Notes under the pieces: model-generated | Told to the model about the DNA's origin: nothing | The model's input: only the letters and a program-made list of their open reading frames with translations | Database searches by the model: none | Position numbers and translations under genes: made by a program | Assembly (NCBI GenBank): GCA_003171335.1 | Contig: PMYD01000042.1 | Coordinates: 1 to 49,011 of the forward strand | DNA length: 49,011 nucleotides | Origin: Phycisphaerales bacterium | GTDB taxonomy: Bacteria > Planctomycetota > Phycisphaerae > SM23-33 > FEN-1343 | Direction of reading: 5' to 3' | Part shown: positions 17,979 through 25,178 of the stretch, piece by piece | Position numbering within the stretch: the stretch's first letter is position 1 | Layout of the letters: each line of letters begins with the position of its first letter

Positions 17979-18707
17979 ATGAACTGGTGGAAACTTTCCC
18001 TGATTCTCGCCCTCGTCGCGGCGGCTGCGGTGATTCTGGCCGCCGGCATCTCAACCGCCCAGCAGCCGGCCAGCGCGCCGGCGATGGCGGCGGCCTCGGC
18101 CCCGGCCAAGGTGATCAATCTGCCCAAGCCGCACATGGAGGGCGGCATGCCGCTGATGGAGGCGCTCAAAAACCGGCAGTCAGCGCGGGCCTACTCCGAC
18201 AAGCCCATCAGCGACCAGGTGCTCTCCGACCTGCTCTGGGCGGCCTTCGGCATCAACCGCCCCGACGGCAAGCGGACGGCCCCATCGGCCATGAACTGGC
18301 AGGAATTCGACATTTACGTCTTCCGGCCCGACGGCACGTACCTGTACGACGCCAAGGCCAACACCCTGAAGGAAGTCGTGGCCAAGGACCTGCGCAGCCA
18401 GACGGGCGGCCAGCGGTTCGTCGGCACGGCCCCGCTGAACCTGGTCTTCGTGGCCGACCTGTCGCGCATCCGCCAGGGCGGCTCGGAGGAGGGCAACCTG
18501 GCCATGGTCAACGCCGATGCGGGCTTCATCTCCCAGAACGTGTACCTGTTCTGCGCCAGCGAGCACCTGGCGACCGTGGTCCGTGCCATGGTGCCGAAAA
18601 AGCCCCTGGGCGAGGCGCTCTCGCTGGGCGAGAAGCAGCGGATCATCCTGGCCCAGACCATCGGCTACCCCGGCTCCGCCCCGGCGGCCACACGGCCCGG
18701 CGGCTGA
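17979..18707 (+). CDS. Exported nitroreductase-fold (SagB-type) oxidoreductase
   Basis: The 242-residue protein has an N-terminal signal or anchor (MNWWKLSLILALVAAAAVIL, cleavage possibly near STAQQ) and a nitroreductase-like domain from about residue 55. Visible family features are LKNRQSARAYSDKPISDQVLSDLLWAAFGINR (the FMN-binding RxSxRxY opening and the following helix), a central NADAGFISQNVYLFCAS helix, and the C-terminal IILAQTIGYPG, as in SagB-type dehydrogenases. Such proteins bind FMN and oxidise or reduce small molecules; the substrate here is unknown. AAAGGAG lies seven bases before ATG. The export signal is unusual for a flavoenzyme of this family and suggests a periplasmic role, perhaps after Tat-independent insertion of cofactor (uncertain). 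Confidence 0.85.
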   Translation: MNWWKLSLILALVAAAAVILAAGISTAQQPASAPAMAAASAPAKVINLPKPHMEGGMPLMEALKNRQSARAYSDKPISDQVLSDLLWAAFGINRPDGKRTAPSAMNWQEFDIYVFRPDGTYLYDAKANTLKEVVAKDLRSQTGGQRFVGTAPLNLVFVADLSRIRQGGSEEGNLAMVNADAGFISQNVYLFCASEHLATVVRAMVPKKPLGEALSLGEKQRIILAQTIGYPGSAPAATRPGG

Positions 18708-18710
18708 CAG

Positions 18711-18740
18711 GCTGTAGGCTGTAGGCTATAGGCTGTAGGC
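18711..18740. repeat. Short tandem repeat AGGCTGT
   Basis: Four tandem, slightly varied units of AGGCTGT/AGGCTAT directly after the nitroreductase stop codon. It is the only clear simple-sequence tract in the window. Confidence 0.7.
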
Positions 18741-18764
18741 ACGGCGGGAGAAACTGACAGACCG

Positions 18765-18847
18765 GGTGCCGTGGTTGCATCTTTTCGCAGCCACGCGTGA
18801 TCAGATGGATCCTGCGCTGACGCATGGCTGAAAAAGAACTCAGCCAC
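18765..18847. repeat. Family F3 inverted-repeat element, copy 1
   Basis: The ends GTGGTTGCATC...GCAGCCACGCGT and ACGCATGGCTGA...CAGCCAC form an imperfect 28-bp inverted repeat. Related copies are at 19263-19344, 34115-34174 (short) and 44372-44467. Confidence 0.8.
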
Positions 18848-18913
18848 CGAGGATTTCGCACGAAGGCACGTGCCGACCGTCCCGGGCCGATCGCTCAGGA
18901 CTGCTGGTTTCTT

Positions 18914-19168
18914 AACCCCGGCAGGGGTTGTATAGCTCCAGCCCAGGGTTGCCGAGCGCGGCGAGGCTACCCTGGGTGGCGTCAGCGCAAGTTTCTACCC
19001 CGGCAGGGGTTGAATAGCGCAACGACGGGCAGAATTGCGTCGAAACGCGTGTATTCAACCCCTTCCGGGGTTGATGGGGATATTTGCGTCCGCTACCCCC
19101 GGGTAGGCTCATCCGCTTCGCGGTCTTCGCCAACCCGGGGCTGGAGCTGTTTCAACCCCACCGGGGTT
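18914..19168. repeat. Nested hairpin repeat element, family F5 (AACCCCGG)
   Basis: About 255 bp. The outer ends (AACCCCGGCAGGGGTTG... and ...CAACCCCACCGGGGTT) form an imperfect inverted repeat of about 70 bp, and an inner pair (ACCCCGGCAGGGGTTGAATA and TATTCAACCCCTTCCGGGGT) forms a second hairpin. No coding signal is seen, and the region is flanked by two F3 copies. It resembles a non-autonomous palindromic element. Confidence 0.75.
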
Positions 19169-19262
19169 GAAGACCAACAAGGCATTGTCCGCGGGCGCCG
19201 GCCGTCCGCGGGCGCCGTCACACCATTTGCGGTCCGCCTCCTTGACCTTCATGCGAAATCCT

Positions 19263-19344
19263 CCGTGGCTGCATCTTTTCGCAGCCACGCGTCATCAGAC
19301 GGATCCTGCCGCTGACGCGTGGCTGAAAAAGAACTCAGCCACGG
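19263..19344. repeat. Family F3 inverted-repeat element, copy 2
   Basis: CCGTGGCTGCATCTTTTCGC at the left and CTCAGCCACGG at the right pair as terminal inverted repeats. It is over 85 percent identical by eye to the copy at 18765. Confidence 0.8.
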
Positions 19345-19374
19345 CACCCATTCTCTTTTCTCTTCCGGCCGTCC

Positions 19375-19463
19375 CTCCAGCCTCCCTGCTTCGCCGCCAC
19401 GGCTTCGCAGGGCAAGCCAGCCTCCCTGGGGCCTGCGTAGCCTCCGGCGTAGCAGGCCAGCCT
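19375..19463. repeat. Family F4 repeat, diverged copy
   Basis: A copy of the 88-bp repeat found at 24931-25018 and 27439-27526, with substitutions and a small insertion. It ends one base from the stop codon of the minus-strand release-factor-like gene. Confidence 0.8.
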
Positions 19464-19464
19464 T

Positions 19465-20034
19465 TCACTTGATCGCCCCATGTCCAAACCGGCGTCGCAT
19501 CTCCTGCACCGCACCGAACAGGTGATGGTCCTTCTTGAGGTGCGCGATGAGATTGGAGGTGGTTATCCCGAGATACGCCGCTGCCTCCGAGAGCCGGGCC
19601 TCGTACGTCGCCACGACATCCAGCACAAACTGGCTGACCGGCCAGAACCGCTCATCTTTATGGCCGACGTTCAGCCGCGCTGAGGGTTTCCCTCGTCCGT
19701 GAATGCACCCGGCCACGGCCTCCGGCAGCGGGCTGGCCACCTGGACCGGCCGGCGAACCTGTAGCGCGATGTTCATCCGCAGCCGCCGCAGCGCATCGCG
19801 CTTGTTCTCATGCTGCGACCGGCTGTCCTCGCCCTGGGCGCTGATGCCCGTGGGCTTATGGTGCAGCCGCACCGCCGATGAGGTCTTGTTGCGATGCTGC
19901 CCGCCCGGCCCCGACGCGCGGTACGTGTGCACCTCGCACTGGGCCAGGAGGGCCGCATCGTCGAGGGCGAGCCAGTCGGCTATGCGCCCCGGGCCGATTG
20001 ATTCATTGCTGTTGCTCAAGAAACCTCTGCTCAA
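19465..20034 (-). CDS. Peptide chain release factor-like protein (stand-alone GGQ domain)
   Basis: A 189-residue protein of the RF-1 GGQ-domain family without a codon-recognition domain, like ArfB-type rescue factors. The catalytic motif is [17 protein letters not shown] near residue 41, followed by the basic region [12 protein letters not shown]. These proteins release nascent chains from stalled ribosomes by hydrolysing peptidyl-tRNA. The C-terminal part (about 150-189) is not the usual basic ArfB tail but looks like a helix-turn-helix ([20 protein letters not shown]). The start is uncertain: TTG at 20034 overlaps the upstream TGA, and a second TTG five codons later has AGAGG four bases before it. 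It is the last gene of the minus-strand zinc-ribbon array and probably cotranscribed. Confidence 0.82.
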   Translation of the reverse strand: MSRGFLSNSNESIGPGRIADWLALDDAALLAQCEVHTYRASGPGGQHRNKTSSAVRLHHKPTGISAQGEDSRSQHENKRDALRRLRMNIALQVRRPVQVASPLPEAVAGCIHGRGKPSARLNVGHKDERFWPVSQFVLDVVATYEARLSEAAAYLGITTSNLIAHLKKDHHLFGAVQEMRRRFGHGAIK

Positions 20035-20447
20035 ATGTAGGTTGGGCGCAGTGCCACCACGAGAAAGGCGATCAGCAAGAGGGCGATTACCAGCGCCGTC
20101 CAGGCAAGGCTATTACGGCCGTGTGAACGGACAATCCCCAGCGCAGCCAGGATCAGTGCCGCCCCTGAGATAGGCAGCACCAGCGCGAGACCGACCAGGG
20201 GAGGCCAAACCTGCAGGATTGTGATTATCAAAAGCAAAGGTGCGGAGAACGCGCACGCAATCGAGGCTAACGAGGCTCGCGGCGCAGGATAGGATGGATG
20301 CTTGCGAAATGACCTTGGGTCTGCTGGATCGAACACATTCCCGCACTCCGGGCAGCGGTTCTCTGGCAGGCCATCGAGAACATAGAGGCACTGCCGGCAG
20401 TACATCGTCGGCTGCGTCGGCGGCGGCGGTATTGGGGTTGGGCTCAC
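20031..20447 (-). CDS. Zinc-ribbon membrane protein, array member 6
   Basis: A 138-residue product beginning with a proline/threonine-rich leader ([14 protein letters not shown]), then the zinc ribbon [20 protein letters not shown] (C-x2-C-x11-C-x2-C) and FDPADPRSF. After it come three hydrophobic segments and a short C-terminus. The LYRRRRGW box of its siblings is reduced to [12 protein letters not shown] at 20447 is chosen because GAGG lies five bases upstream and the reading frame further upstream lacks family similarity. The function is unknown. It belongs to a head-to-tail set of six paralogues on the minus strand. Confidence 0.8.
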   Translation of the reverse strand: MSPTPIPPPPTQPTMYCRQCLYVLDGLPENRCPECGNVFDPADPRSFRKHPSYPAPRASLASIACAFSAPLLLIITILQVWPPLVGLALVLPISGAALILAALGIVRSHGRNSLAWTALVIALLLIAFLVVALRPTYI

Positions 20448-20461
20448 ATGTGCCTCATGGG

Positions 20462-20941
20462 CTATATGGGATGCAACAAGAACCACGCCAGGAAAACGAA
20501 AAACGCCGCCAGTGGGGCGGCCACCGCTAGCGCTATCCAGCCTCGCCGGCGGCGATAGAGCCCGGGGCGGGTGATGCCCACGATTCCCAAAACGAGGGTC
20601 AGCAGGGTTAGGATAGCCAAAAGGGGCAGCGTCGCGAGAAAGGCATAGCCGAGCCAGATCTGACTCTTGGGAGGATGGACGCATGTCGTCGCAGCACCGA
20701 TGAAAGCGACCAGAGATACCGGCACGAAAAGCACAATCGCCAACGCCCCCCGCAAGGCCCACGTGCACTGCCATGGCGTCGGCGGGATGGGAGCAAGGAG
20801 AAACGTCGCCGCATCGCCGGGATCGAAGCTGCCGCCGCACTCGGGGCAGCGGGCGGAGGGCAGGCCATCCAGCGGATAGAGGCACCGCCGGCAGAACTTC
20901 GTCGGCTGCATCGGGCCCGGCGGCGGCGGTGTCTGGGTCAT
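20462..20941 (-). CDS. Zinc-ribbon membrane protein, array member 5
   Basis: 159 residues: proline-rich leader (MTQTPPPPGPMQPT), zinc ribbon CRRCLYPLDGLPSARCPECG with FDPGDAATF, a Pro-Trp-Gln-Cys box (PTPWQCTWAL), two to three transmembrane helices, the conserved basic box GITRPGLYRRRRGWIALA, and a last helix. It is a paralogue of its neighbours and ends 14 bp before the next gene. No enzymatic motif is seen; the domain order suggests a cytosolic zinc ribbon on a small integral membrane protein of unknown role. Confidence 0.85.
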   Translation of the reverse strand: MTQTPPPPGPMQPTKFCRRCLYPLDGLPSARCPECGGSFDPGDAATFLLAPIPPTPWQCTWALRGALAIVLFVPVSLVAFIGAATTCVHPPKSQIWLGYAFLATLPLLAILTLLTLVLGIVGITRPGLYRRRRGWIALAVAAPLAAFFVFLAWFLLHPI

Positions 20942-20965
20942 GGGCGCGGCCTCTGGTGCGGCAAG

Positions 20966-21478
20966 TTATCGGACAAACAGGATGAAAGACAGACACAGCA
21001 TCACCAGGAGCAGTGGACCCAGGGCCAGCGCCAGGGCGATCCACCCTCTGCGCCGGCGATACAGCCCCCGCCTCGTGATGCCCACAAGGGCAAAACCAAT
21101 GGCCACGGCCGCCAGCGGCGGCCAGAGGAAAGGCAGCACCAAAAGCGACAGCAGCGAGTAATAACCCGTTTGCAGCGCAACGTTGCACTGCCACGGCACC
21201 GGCGGCCGGGGCTCTTTGAAGTACGTCGCCTCATTCCCCGGGTCAAACGCCCCGCCGCACTCCGGGCAGCGCGCGCTTGGCAGGCCATCCAGCGCATAGA
21301 AGCACTGCCGGCAGAACATCGTCGGCTGCGTCGGCGGGGGAGGCGATGGAGGCGGCGTCAGCGGGGTCGGTGATGGAGGCGGCGTCGGCAGGAGATGTGG
21401 CGTGGGCTGTATCGGCGGCGAAGGCGAGGTCGGCGGCGTCGGGGGAGGTGTTAGCGGCGATGTTCGTAAATCGGCCAT
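20966..21478 (-). CDS. Zinc-ribbon membrane protein, array member 4, with long Pro/Thr leader
   Basis: 170 residues. The first 50 are almost entirely Pro, Thr and Ser (PPTPPTSPSPPIQPTPH and similar), much longer than in its siblings and probably grown by slippage in the underlying gacgccgcc-like repeats. Then follow the zinc ribbon CRQCFYALDGLPSARCPECG, FDPGNEATY, PVPWQCNVAL, hydrophobic helices and the box GITRRGLYRRRRGWIALA. The ATG at 21478 overlaps the TGA of the preceding truncated paralogue (TGATG), so translation is probably coupled. Function unknown. Confidence 0.85.
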   Translation of the reverse strand: MADLRTSPLTPPPTPPTSPSPPIQPTPHLLPTPPPSPTPLTPPPSPPPPTQPTMFCRQCFYALDGLPSARCPECGGAFDPGNEATYFKEPRPPVPWQCNVALQTGYYSLLSLLVLPFLWPPLAAVAIGFALVGITRRGLYRRRRGWIALALALGPLLLVMLCLSFILFVR

Positions 21479-21834
21479 CACCGTTTGCTCCCAAGCCCGC
21501 AGGGCGCATGACCATTAGCCACGGGCGCAAGCCCGTGGACCTGAGCCGCCCTTCGCGCAGGAGCCCGGAGGGCGATTGAAGGCTTCCGATCCTTGCGTGC
21601 CTCGTGGGCGAACGTACAAATATGGCCCCATCGATAATCCTGGCGTTCAATCGCCCTGAAGGGCTCCAGGGGTAATGGGGCCATCTTCTCCACGGGCTCG
21701 CGCCCGTGGCTAATGGTCAATCGCCCTTTGGGCTCCCAATGCGGCCCGGGCGTCTGCCCATCCAGCGGATGGAGGCACTGCCGGCAAAAACTCGTCGGCT
21801 GCGTTGGCGGCGGAGGTTGTGGGCTCGCCTGCAT
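21478..21834 (-). pseudogene. Truncated zinc-ribbon paralogue (array member 3) broken by a MITE-like element
   Basis: The first 26 residues match the family (proline leader and CRQCLHPLDG, the first half of the zinc ribbon). At codon 27 the similarity stops and the frame continues through an inverted-repeat element (21501-21727) that encodes an unrelated, charged sequence. The second CPEC pair and all transmembrane helices are missing, and no remnant of them lies on the far side of the element before the next gene begins at 21478. The open frame survives by chance; the product is probably non-functional. Met4 (21834, ATG) is preferred to the TTG nine bases earlier. Confidence 0.75.
21501..21727. 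mobile_element. MITE-like element with 38-bp imperfect terminal inverted repeats
   Basis: Left end 21501-21538 (AGGGCGCATGACCATTAGCC...) and right end 21690-21727 are inverted copies with three mismatches. Each end contains its own palindrome (CCACGGGC/GCCCGTGG). The 151-bp core has GGGCGATTGAAGG and CGTTCAATCGCCC as a further inverted pair. No transposase is present; it truncates a zinc-ribbon gene. Confidence 0.8.
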
Positions 21835-21845
21835 CACTCTCAAGG

Positions 21846-22505
21846 CTAGTACCTGTGCCAGAGAATCACAACGTGGTGTAAGAGAAGTAGCAGACCGGCA
21901 AATAATATGGACGCGACCGCCAGGGCAATGCAGCCTGGCCTTCTGCGGACGGTTCGCGCGCGGTTGGAGCCCGCGATGTAAAAGACCACGGCCAAAATAA
22001 TCAGGCAGGCGGCAAAAAACAGTTCCAGCAAGCCGATGAGCTCAGGCCTCAATAGATTCGGGCAATCCTCCCACACGAATTGGCCCAGTAGGCAGAATGG
22101 CACGGCTACGACGGCCAGCGCGATCCAACCCCTCCTCTTGCGGAGTGTCCTCCGGCGCGTGATGCCTGCCACGGCGAAGATCACGGCCAGGACAGTCGAT
22201 CCGGCCCAAAAAGCAAACAGGAAATAATCAGATATGGCTTGGTGATTATGAAACGAGTCGAAGAAGAGTGCCAGGCCGAGAAGCCAGGCGGCCACGGCGA
22301 GCAGCATGGCGCAGGTGCATTGCCAGCAGGCGGGGTAGCGCGGTTTGTCAAGATAGGTCGCAGGGTCGGCCGGGCTGAAGGGGAGACCGCACTCCGGGCA
22401 GCGGTTCTCCGGCAGCCCATCCAGCGGATAGAGGCATTGCCGGCAGAACATCGTCGGCTCTGTCGGCGGGGGCGGCGGAGGCGAGTTGGATGGTCCGGCG
22501 CTCAC
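21846..22505 (-). CDS. Zinc-ribbon membrane protein, array member 2, with internal duplication
   Basis: 219 residues, the longest of the array. Proline leader (SPPPPPPTEPT), zinc ribbon [29 protein letters not shown], a CWQCTCAM box, then four or more transmembrane segments. The family box occurs twice: GITRRRTLRKRRGWIALAV near residue 115 and a weaker GSNRARTVRRRPGCIALAV near 180, so the membrane unit appears duplicated. GTG start. Function unknown. Confidence 0.85.
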   Translation of the reverse strand: MSAGPSNSPPPPPPTEPTMFCRQCLYPLDGLPENRCPECGLPFSPADPATYLDKPRYPACWQCTCAMLLAVAAWLLGLALFFDSFHNHQAISDYFLFAFWAGSTVLAVIFAVAGITRRRTLRKRRGWIALAVVAVPFCLLGQFVWEDCPNLLRPELIGLLELFFAACLIILAVVFYIAGSNRARTVRRRPGCIALAVASILFAGLLLLLHHVVILWHRY

Positions 22506-22527
22506 AGGACACCGTCAATTGGGCCGG

Positions 22528-22992
22528 TCATGGGTGCAGCCCCCAGAAGAAGTGGAATCGATACCAATTGCAGGAGCGTTGAAGGGCGATCGCGTCCATA
22601 ACTGCCAGCACGAGGATAACAACCCATGGCAAACTTACAACGAGCGCGAACCAGCCGCGGCGCTTTCGATACGAGCCCTTGCGCCGAAGGCCGGAGATGC
22701 TCATCGCGACGGCCAGGGGAGTCAGCAGGGTGCCAGCAATTATCGCATCCTGGTCCAGTTCCCCAGCCAAGAGAATCAGGATCAACGCAATTGCACACCC
22801 CATCGCCACGTTGCATTCCCACGGCACGGGAATCTTCGGCTGAAGTAAGTAGGTTTCAGGATGGGAGGGGTCGAATTCCCTTCCGCACTCCGGGCAGCGA
22901 TTCGCCGGCAGGCCGTCGAGGACATAGAGGCACTGCCGGCAGAACATCGTCGGCTTTGTCGGTCCCGGCGGCGGCGTTGGGGCATCAGCCAT
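22528..22992 (-). CDS. Zinc-ribbon membrane protein, array member 1
   Basis: 154 residues: leader MADAPTPPPGPTKPT, zinc ribbon [39 protein letters not shown], hydrophobic helices, and the box SGLRRKGSYRKRRGWFALV. It is the first gene of the minus-strand array in transcription order; GGGGA precedes the ATG. The DNA coding for the zinc ribbon is much better conserved between copies than the DNA for the membrane part. Function unknown. Confidence 0.85.
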   Translation of the reverse strand: MADAPTPPPGPTKPTMFCRQCLYVLDGLPANRCPECGREFDPSHPETYLLQPKIPVPWECNVAMGCAIALILILLAGELDQDAIIAGTLLTPLAVAMSISGLRRKGSYRKRRGWFALVVSLPWVVILVLAVMDAIALQRSCNWYRFHFFWGLHP

Positions 22993-23118
22993 AAAGGGGT
23001 CCCCGCATCGACTGGCTATGACCGCGATTGTACGTGCGCAGCCGCAGGCTGCCTAGAAGGTTTCGAGGGATCTTGAAGGCCCCGCCGGCGCGAATTGGAG
23101 GATTGTGAAGATTTCAGC

Positions 23119-23146
23119 TTGACATTACGCCAGAATAAAGTAGAAT
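23119..23146 (+). promoter_or_regulatory. Candidate sigma-70-type promoter
   Basis: TTGACA (23119-23124), a 16-bp spacer, and TAGAAT (23141-23146), matching the consensus at 11 of 12 positions. It is the best promoter match seen in this GC-rich window. It points toward the dehydrogenase gene 630 bp away, implying a long palindrome-rich leader or a separate small RNA. Confidence 0.5.
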
Positions 23147-23370
23147 CTCCCTAACTATCCATAGCGGCGTGTGTCTTTAGCGAGAGGTCGCTGGAGCCTT
23201 GGAGAAACATTCTGAAGGCTGCATTATACGTAACCGTTTGCAGATAATGTTCTTATGAACTAAACTTCGCGTGGTCGCATGCGATGGCGGCGGTCGATGA
23301 GGATCGCTGGGCGATATTGACAATTGAATAAGGGCTGTAGCCGACATGCCGGCCGGAATGCGTGCAGATT

Positions 23371-23393
23371 CAACTGAGGAATTTCCTCAGTTG
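23371..23393. repeat. Palindrome family A, copy 2
   Basis: CAACTGAGGAA and TTCCTCAGTTG around one T, identical to the copy at 12159-12181, 11 kb away. Confidence 0.9.
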
Positions 23394-23429
23394 CCCAGGG
23401 ATGGAATGCGGCAGCGTAACGGATAAGTG

Positions 23430-23450
23430 AACTGCGGAATTTCCGCAGTT
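23430..23450. repeat. Palindrome family A, copy 3 (C/G variant)
   Basis: AACTGCGGAA and TTCCGCAGTT around one T. The sixth arm base is C with G on the other arm. It is preceded by CGTAACGGATAAGTG, a box also found before copies 4 and 5. Confidence 0.9.
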
Positions 23451-23551
23451 GACCGGCGGGAAGGATGTCATCAGTCCTGATGATAGGCCCGTGCAGACTT
23501 ACTGCAAGTCATTACGTGACAGATGGTTACTGAATTCGTTACGGATAATTG

Positions 23552-23572
23552 AACTGGGGAATTTCCCCAGTT
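23552..23572. repeat. Palindrome family A, copy 4 (G/C variant)
   Basis: AACTGGGGAA and TTCCCCAGTT around one T. The sixth arm base is G with C opposite. It is preceded by CGTTACGGATAATTG. Confidence 0.9.
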
Positions 23573-23648
23573 GGCTGCGGCGGCGAGGCGGTTTTCTATC
23601 CTGCCTCCCGCTTCGGGAGTTCAGGCTTGCCTGCGTTACGGATAACTG

Positions 23649-23669
23649 AACTGGGGAATTTCCTCAGTT
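23649..23669. repeat. Palindrome family A, copy 5 (G.T variant)
   Basis: AACTGGGGAA and TTCCTCAGTT around one T; the sixth base would form a G.U pair in RNA. It is preceded by CGTTACGGATAACTG. It could be an intermediate between the A/T and G/C forms. Confidence 0.9.
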
Positions 23670-23775
23670 GCTTGCGGCTGCCGGCAATTGAATGTTGCGG
23701 CCGGCTGGGTATGTTAGGGCGCTTTGGAAACCACGGATGGGATCCTGAGAGGTACTTCATTCGAGGACTGATTTC

Positions 23776-24729
23776 ATGGGCAGTGCTACTACAAAACCGC
23801 TTGTTGTCGTCACCGAGCCGCTGGAGCAGCACGCGCTGGATTTTCTCAAGGCCAACGCCGAGGTCGTGGTCATCGACAAGGCCCAGCTTGATGGCTATAT
23901 CGATCGGGTCGAAGGGCTGGTCGTGAGAACCTACACGCTGGTGACGCCCGAGTTGCTGGCGCGTGCGCCGAAACTCAAGGTCGTGGGCCGGGCCGGCGTG
24001 GCGCTGGACAACATCAATGTGCCCGCCTGCCGCGCTCGCGGCGTGGAGGTGGTGCATACGCCGGCGGCCAACACGCTGGCCGTGGTCGATTACACGATGA
24101 CCATGATGCTGTGGATGAACCGGCGATTCTGGTTCATGGATGGGGCGCTTGAGCCCAAGCAGTTCCACAAGGTGCGCGGGCAGACGTACGGGCGGTTCAT
24201 GAAGGACACCACGCTGGGCATCATCGGCGTGGGCCGCATCGGCAGCCGCGTGGGCCGGGCGGCGGCCGGCCTGGGAATGAAGGTGCTGTATAACGATATT
24301 CTGCCTATCACGCTGGATTACGCCGCCGCGGCCGTGGACAAGGCGACACTCTTTGCCCAGAGCGACATCGTGACGATTCACGTGCCGCTCACGGCCCAGA
24401 CCCGCGGGTTCATCAACGCCCAGGCGCTGGCGCAATTCAAAGCCGGCGCCCAGTTCATCAACGCGGCCCGCGGCGAATGCATGGTGACTGAAGACCTGGC
24501 GGCCGCACTGCGGGCGGGCAGGCTTTCGGGGGCCGTGGTCGATTGCCACAACCCCGAGCCGCCGCCGGCGGATTACCCGCTCTTTGGGCTGGAAAACGTG
24601 TATCTCACGCCCCATATCGCCGCCCGCGTGCCCGCGGCGACGAGGGCCATGTGCGATGTGGTTTACGACGTGATCAAGGTGCTGCGCGGGGAAAAACCGC
24701 AATATGCGGCGGCGGAGGGAAGTTACTGA
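23776..24729 (+). CDS. D-isomer-specific 2-hydroxyacid dehydrogenase (phosphoglycerate dehydrogenase-like)
   Basis: A 317-residue cytosolic NAD-dependent dehydrogenase. It has the flavodoxin-like substrate domain (about 8-100), the Rossmann dinucleotide site GIIGVGRIGSRVG near residue 152, and the catalytic triad Arg232 (NAARGEC), Glu261 (NPEPP) and His280 (TPHIAA). This is the SerA/GyaR/phosphonate-type family; length and the GVALDNINV segment fit a short D-3-phosphoglycerate dehydrogenase lacking ACT domains. A residue of note is Cys257, where most members carry a Val or Phe before the glutamate. The gene stands alone on the plus strand behind a long leader with palindromes. The substrate cannot be fixed from sequence; serine synthesis is the most likely pathway. 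Confidence 0.88.
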   Translation: MGSATTKPLVVVTEPLEQHALDFLKANAEVVVIDKAQLDGYIDRVEGLVVRTYTLVTPELLARAPKLKVVGRAGVALDNINVPACRARGVEVVHTPAANTLAVVDYTMTMMLWMNRRFWFMDGALEPKQFHKVRGQTYGRFMKDTTLGIIGVGRIGSRVGRAAAGLGMKVLYNDILPITLDYAAAAVDKATLFAQSDIVTIHVPLTAQTRGFINAQALAQFKAGAQFINAARGECMVTEDLAAALRAGRLSGAVVDCHNPEPPPADYPLFGLENVYLTPHIAARVPAATRAMCDVVYDVIKVLRGEKPQYAAAEGSY

Positions 24730-24757
24730 TCGTTCAGAATACTTCGAGGAAATTAAC

Positions 24758-24888
24758 CACAGAGGACACGGAGAAGCACAGAGGACACAAAGAAGGAGAG
24801 AGGTGACGGCCGGAGAAAGGCGGGAAAAGCAGAGGACACAGAGCTGGACAGAGGACACGGAGCAGAAGAGAGGACACAGCCAGAGCGC
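24758..24888. repeat. Degenerate ACAGAGGACAC repeats
   Basis: Six or more scattered copies of (C)ACAGAGGACAC(R) with AG-rich spacers, all in one orientation, directly downstream of the dehydrogenase. No gene is seen. Confidence 0.65.
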
Positions 24889-24930
24889 TGGGTGATATGA
24901 TAGTCTCTGAACCAGCGGCTCCGGCAGTAC

Positions 24931-25018
24931 CTCCAGCCTCCCTGCTTCGCCCACAAGGGCTTCGCAGGGCAAGCCAGAGCCTGCGTAGCCTCTGGCGTAG
25001 CAGGCCAGCCTCCAGCCT
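24931..25018 (+). repeat. Family F4, left arm of a perfect 88-bp inverted repeat
   Basis: Begins CTCCAGCCTCCCTGC and ends CAGGCCAGCCTCCAGCCT. It is identical over all 88 bases to the reverse complement of 27439-27526. With that copy it encloses one gene (25179-27440). Confidence 0.95.
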
Positions 25019-25178
25019 CAAGCCTTTATGTTTGACAGGGTTTATAGCGGGTTTATAATCTGCCCGACGGTCGGTGCCCCAAGCGCCGGCCGGCCCGCAA
25101 GAAGGCCTCACGCTAGGCGCCGGCGCGGCGCGAACGATGATCACTGCAAGGGCAACAAAGCCGTTCATGGGAGGCAGT

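Larger units (their letters stand above)
23147..23775. other. Palindrome-rich leader region without a recognisable gene
   Basis: About 630 bp between a strong promoter match and the dehydrogenase start. It holds four family A palindromes, a TCATCAG/CTGATGA inverted repeat (23468-23483) and a CTCCCG/CGGGAG hairpin near 23605. Short open frames here run through the palindromes and look accidental. The start codon at 23776 lacks a clear Shine-Dalgarno sequence. Confidence 0.5.

Noticed and set aside
18824..19315. A 163-codon frame in the repeat field
   Set aside because: It consists of translated F3 and hairpin repeats and shows no coding-type composition.
19465..22992. A defence island
   Set aside because: The zinc-ribbon array lacks nucleases, NTPases or toxin motifs, and the release-factor-like gene has a housekeeping rescue role in known families.
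23449..23926. Small open frames in the leader of the dehydrogenase
   Set aside because: They run through the palindromes, have no ribosome site, and their repeated peptide pieces come only from the repeats.
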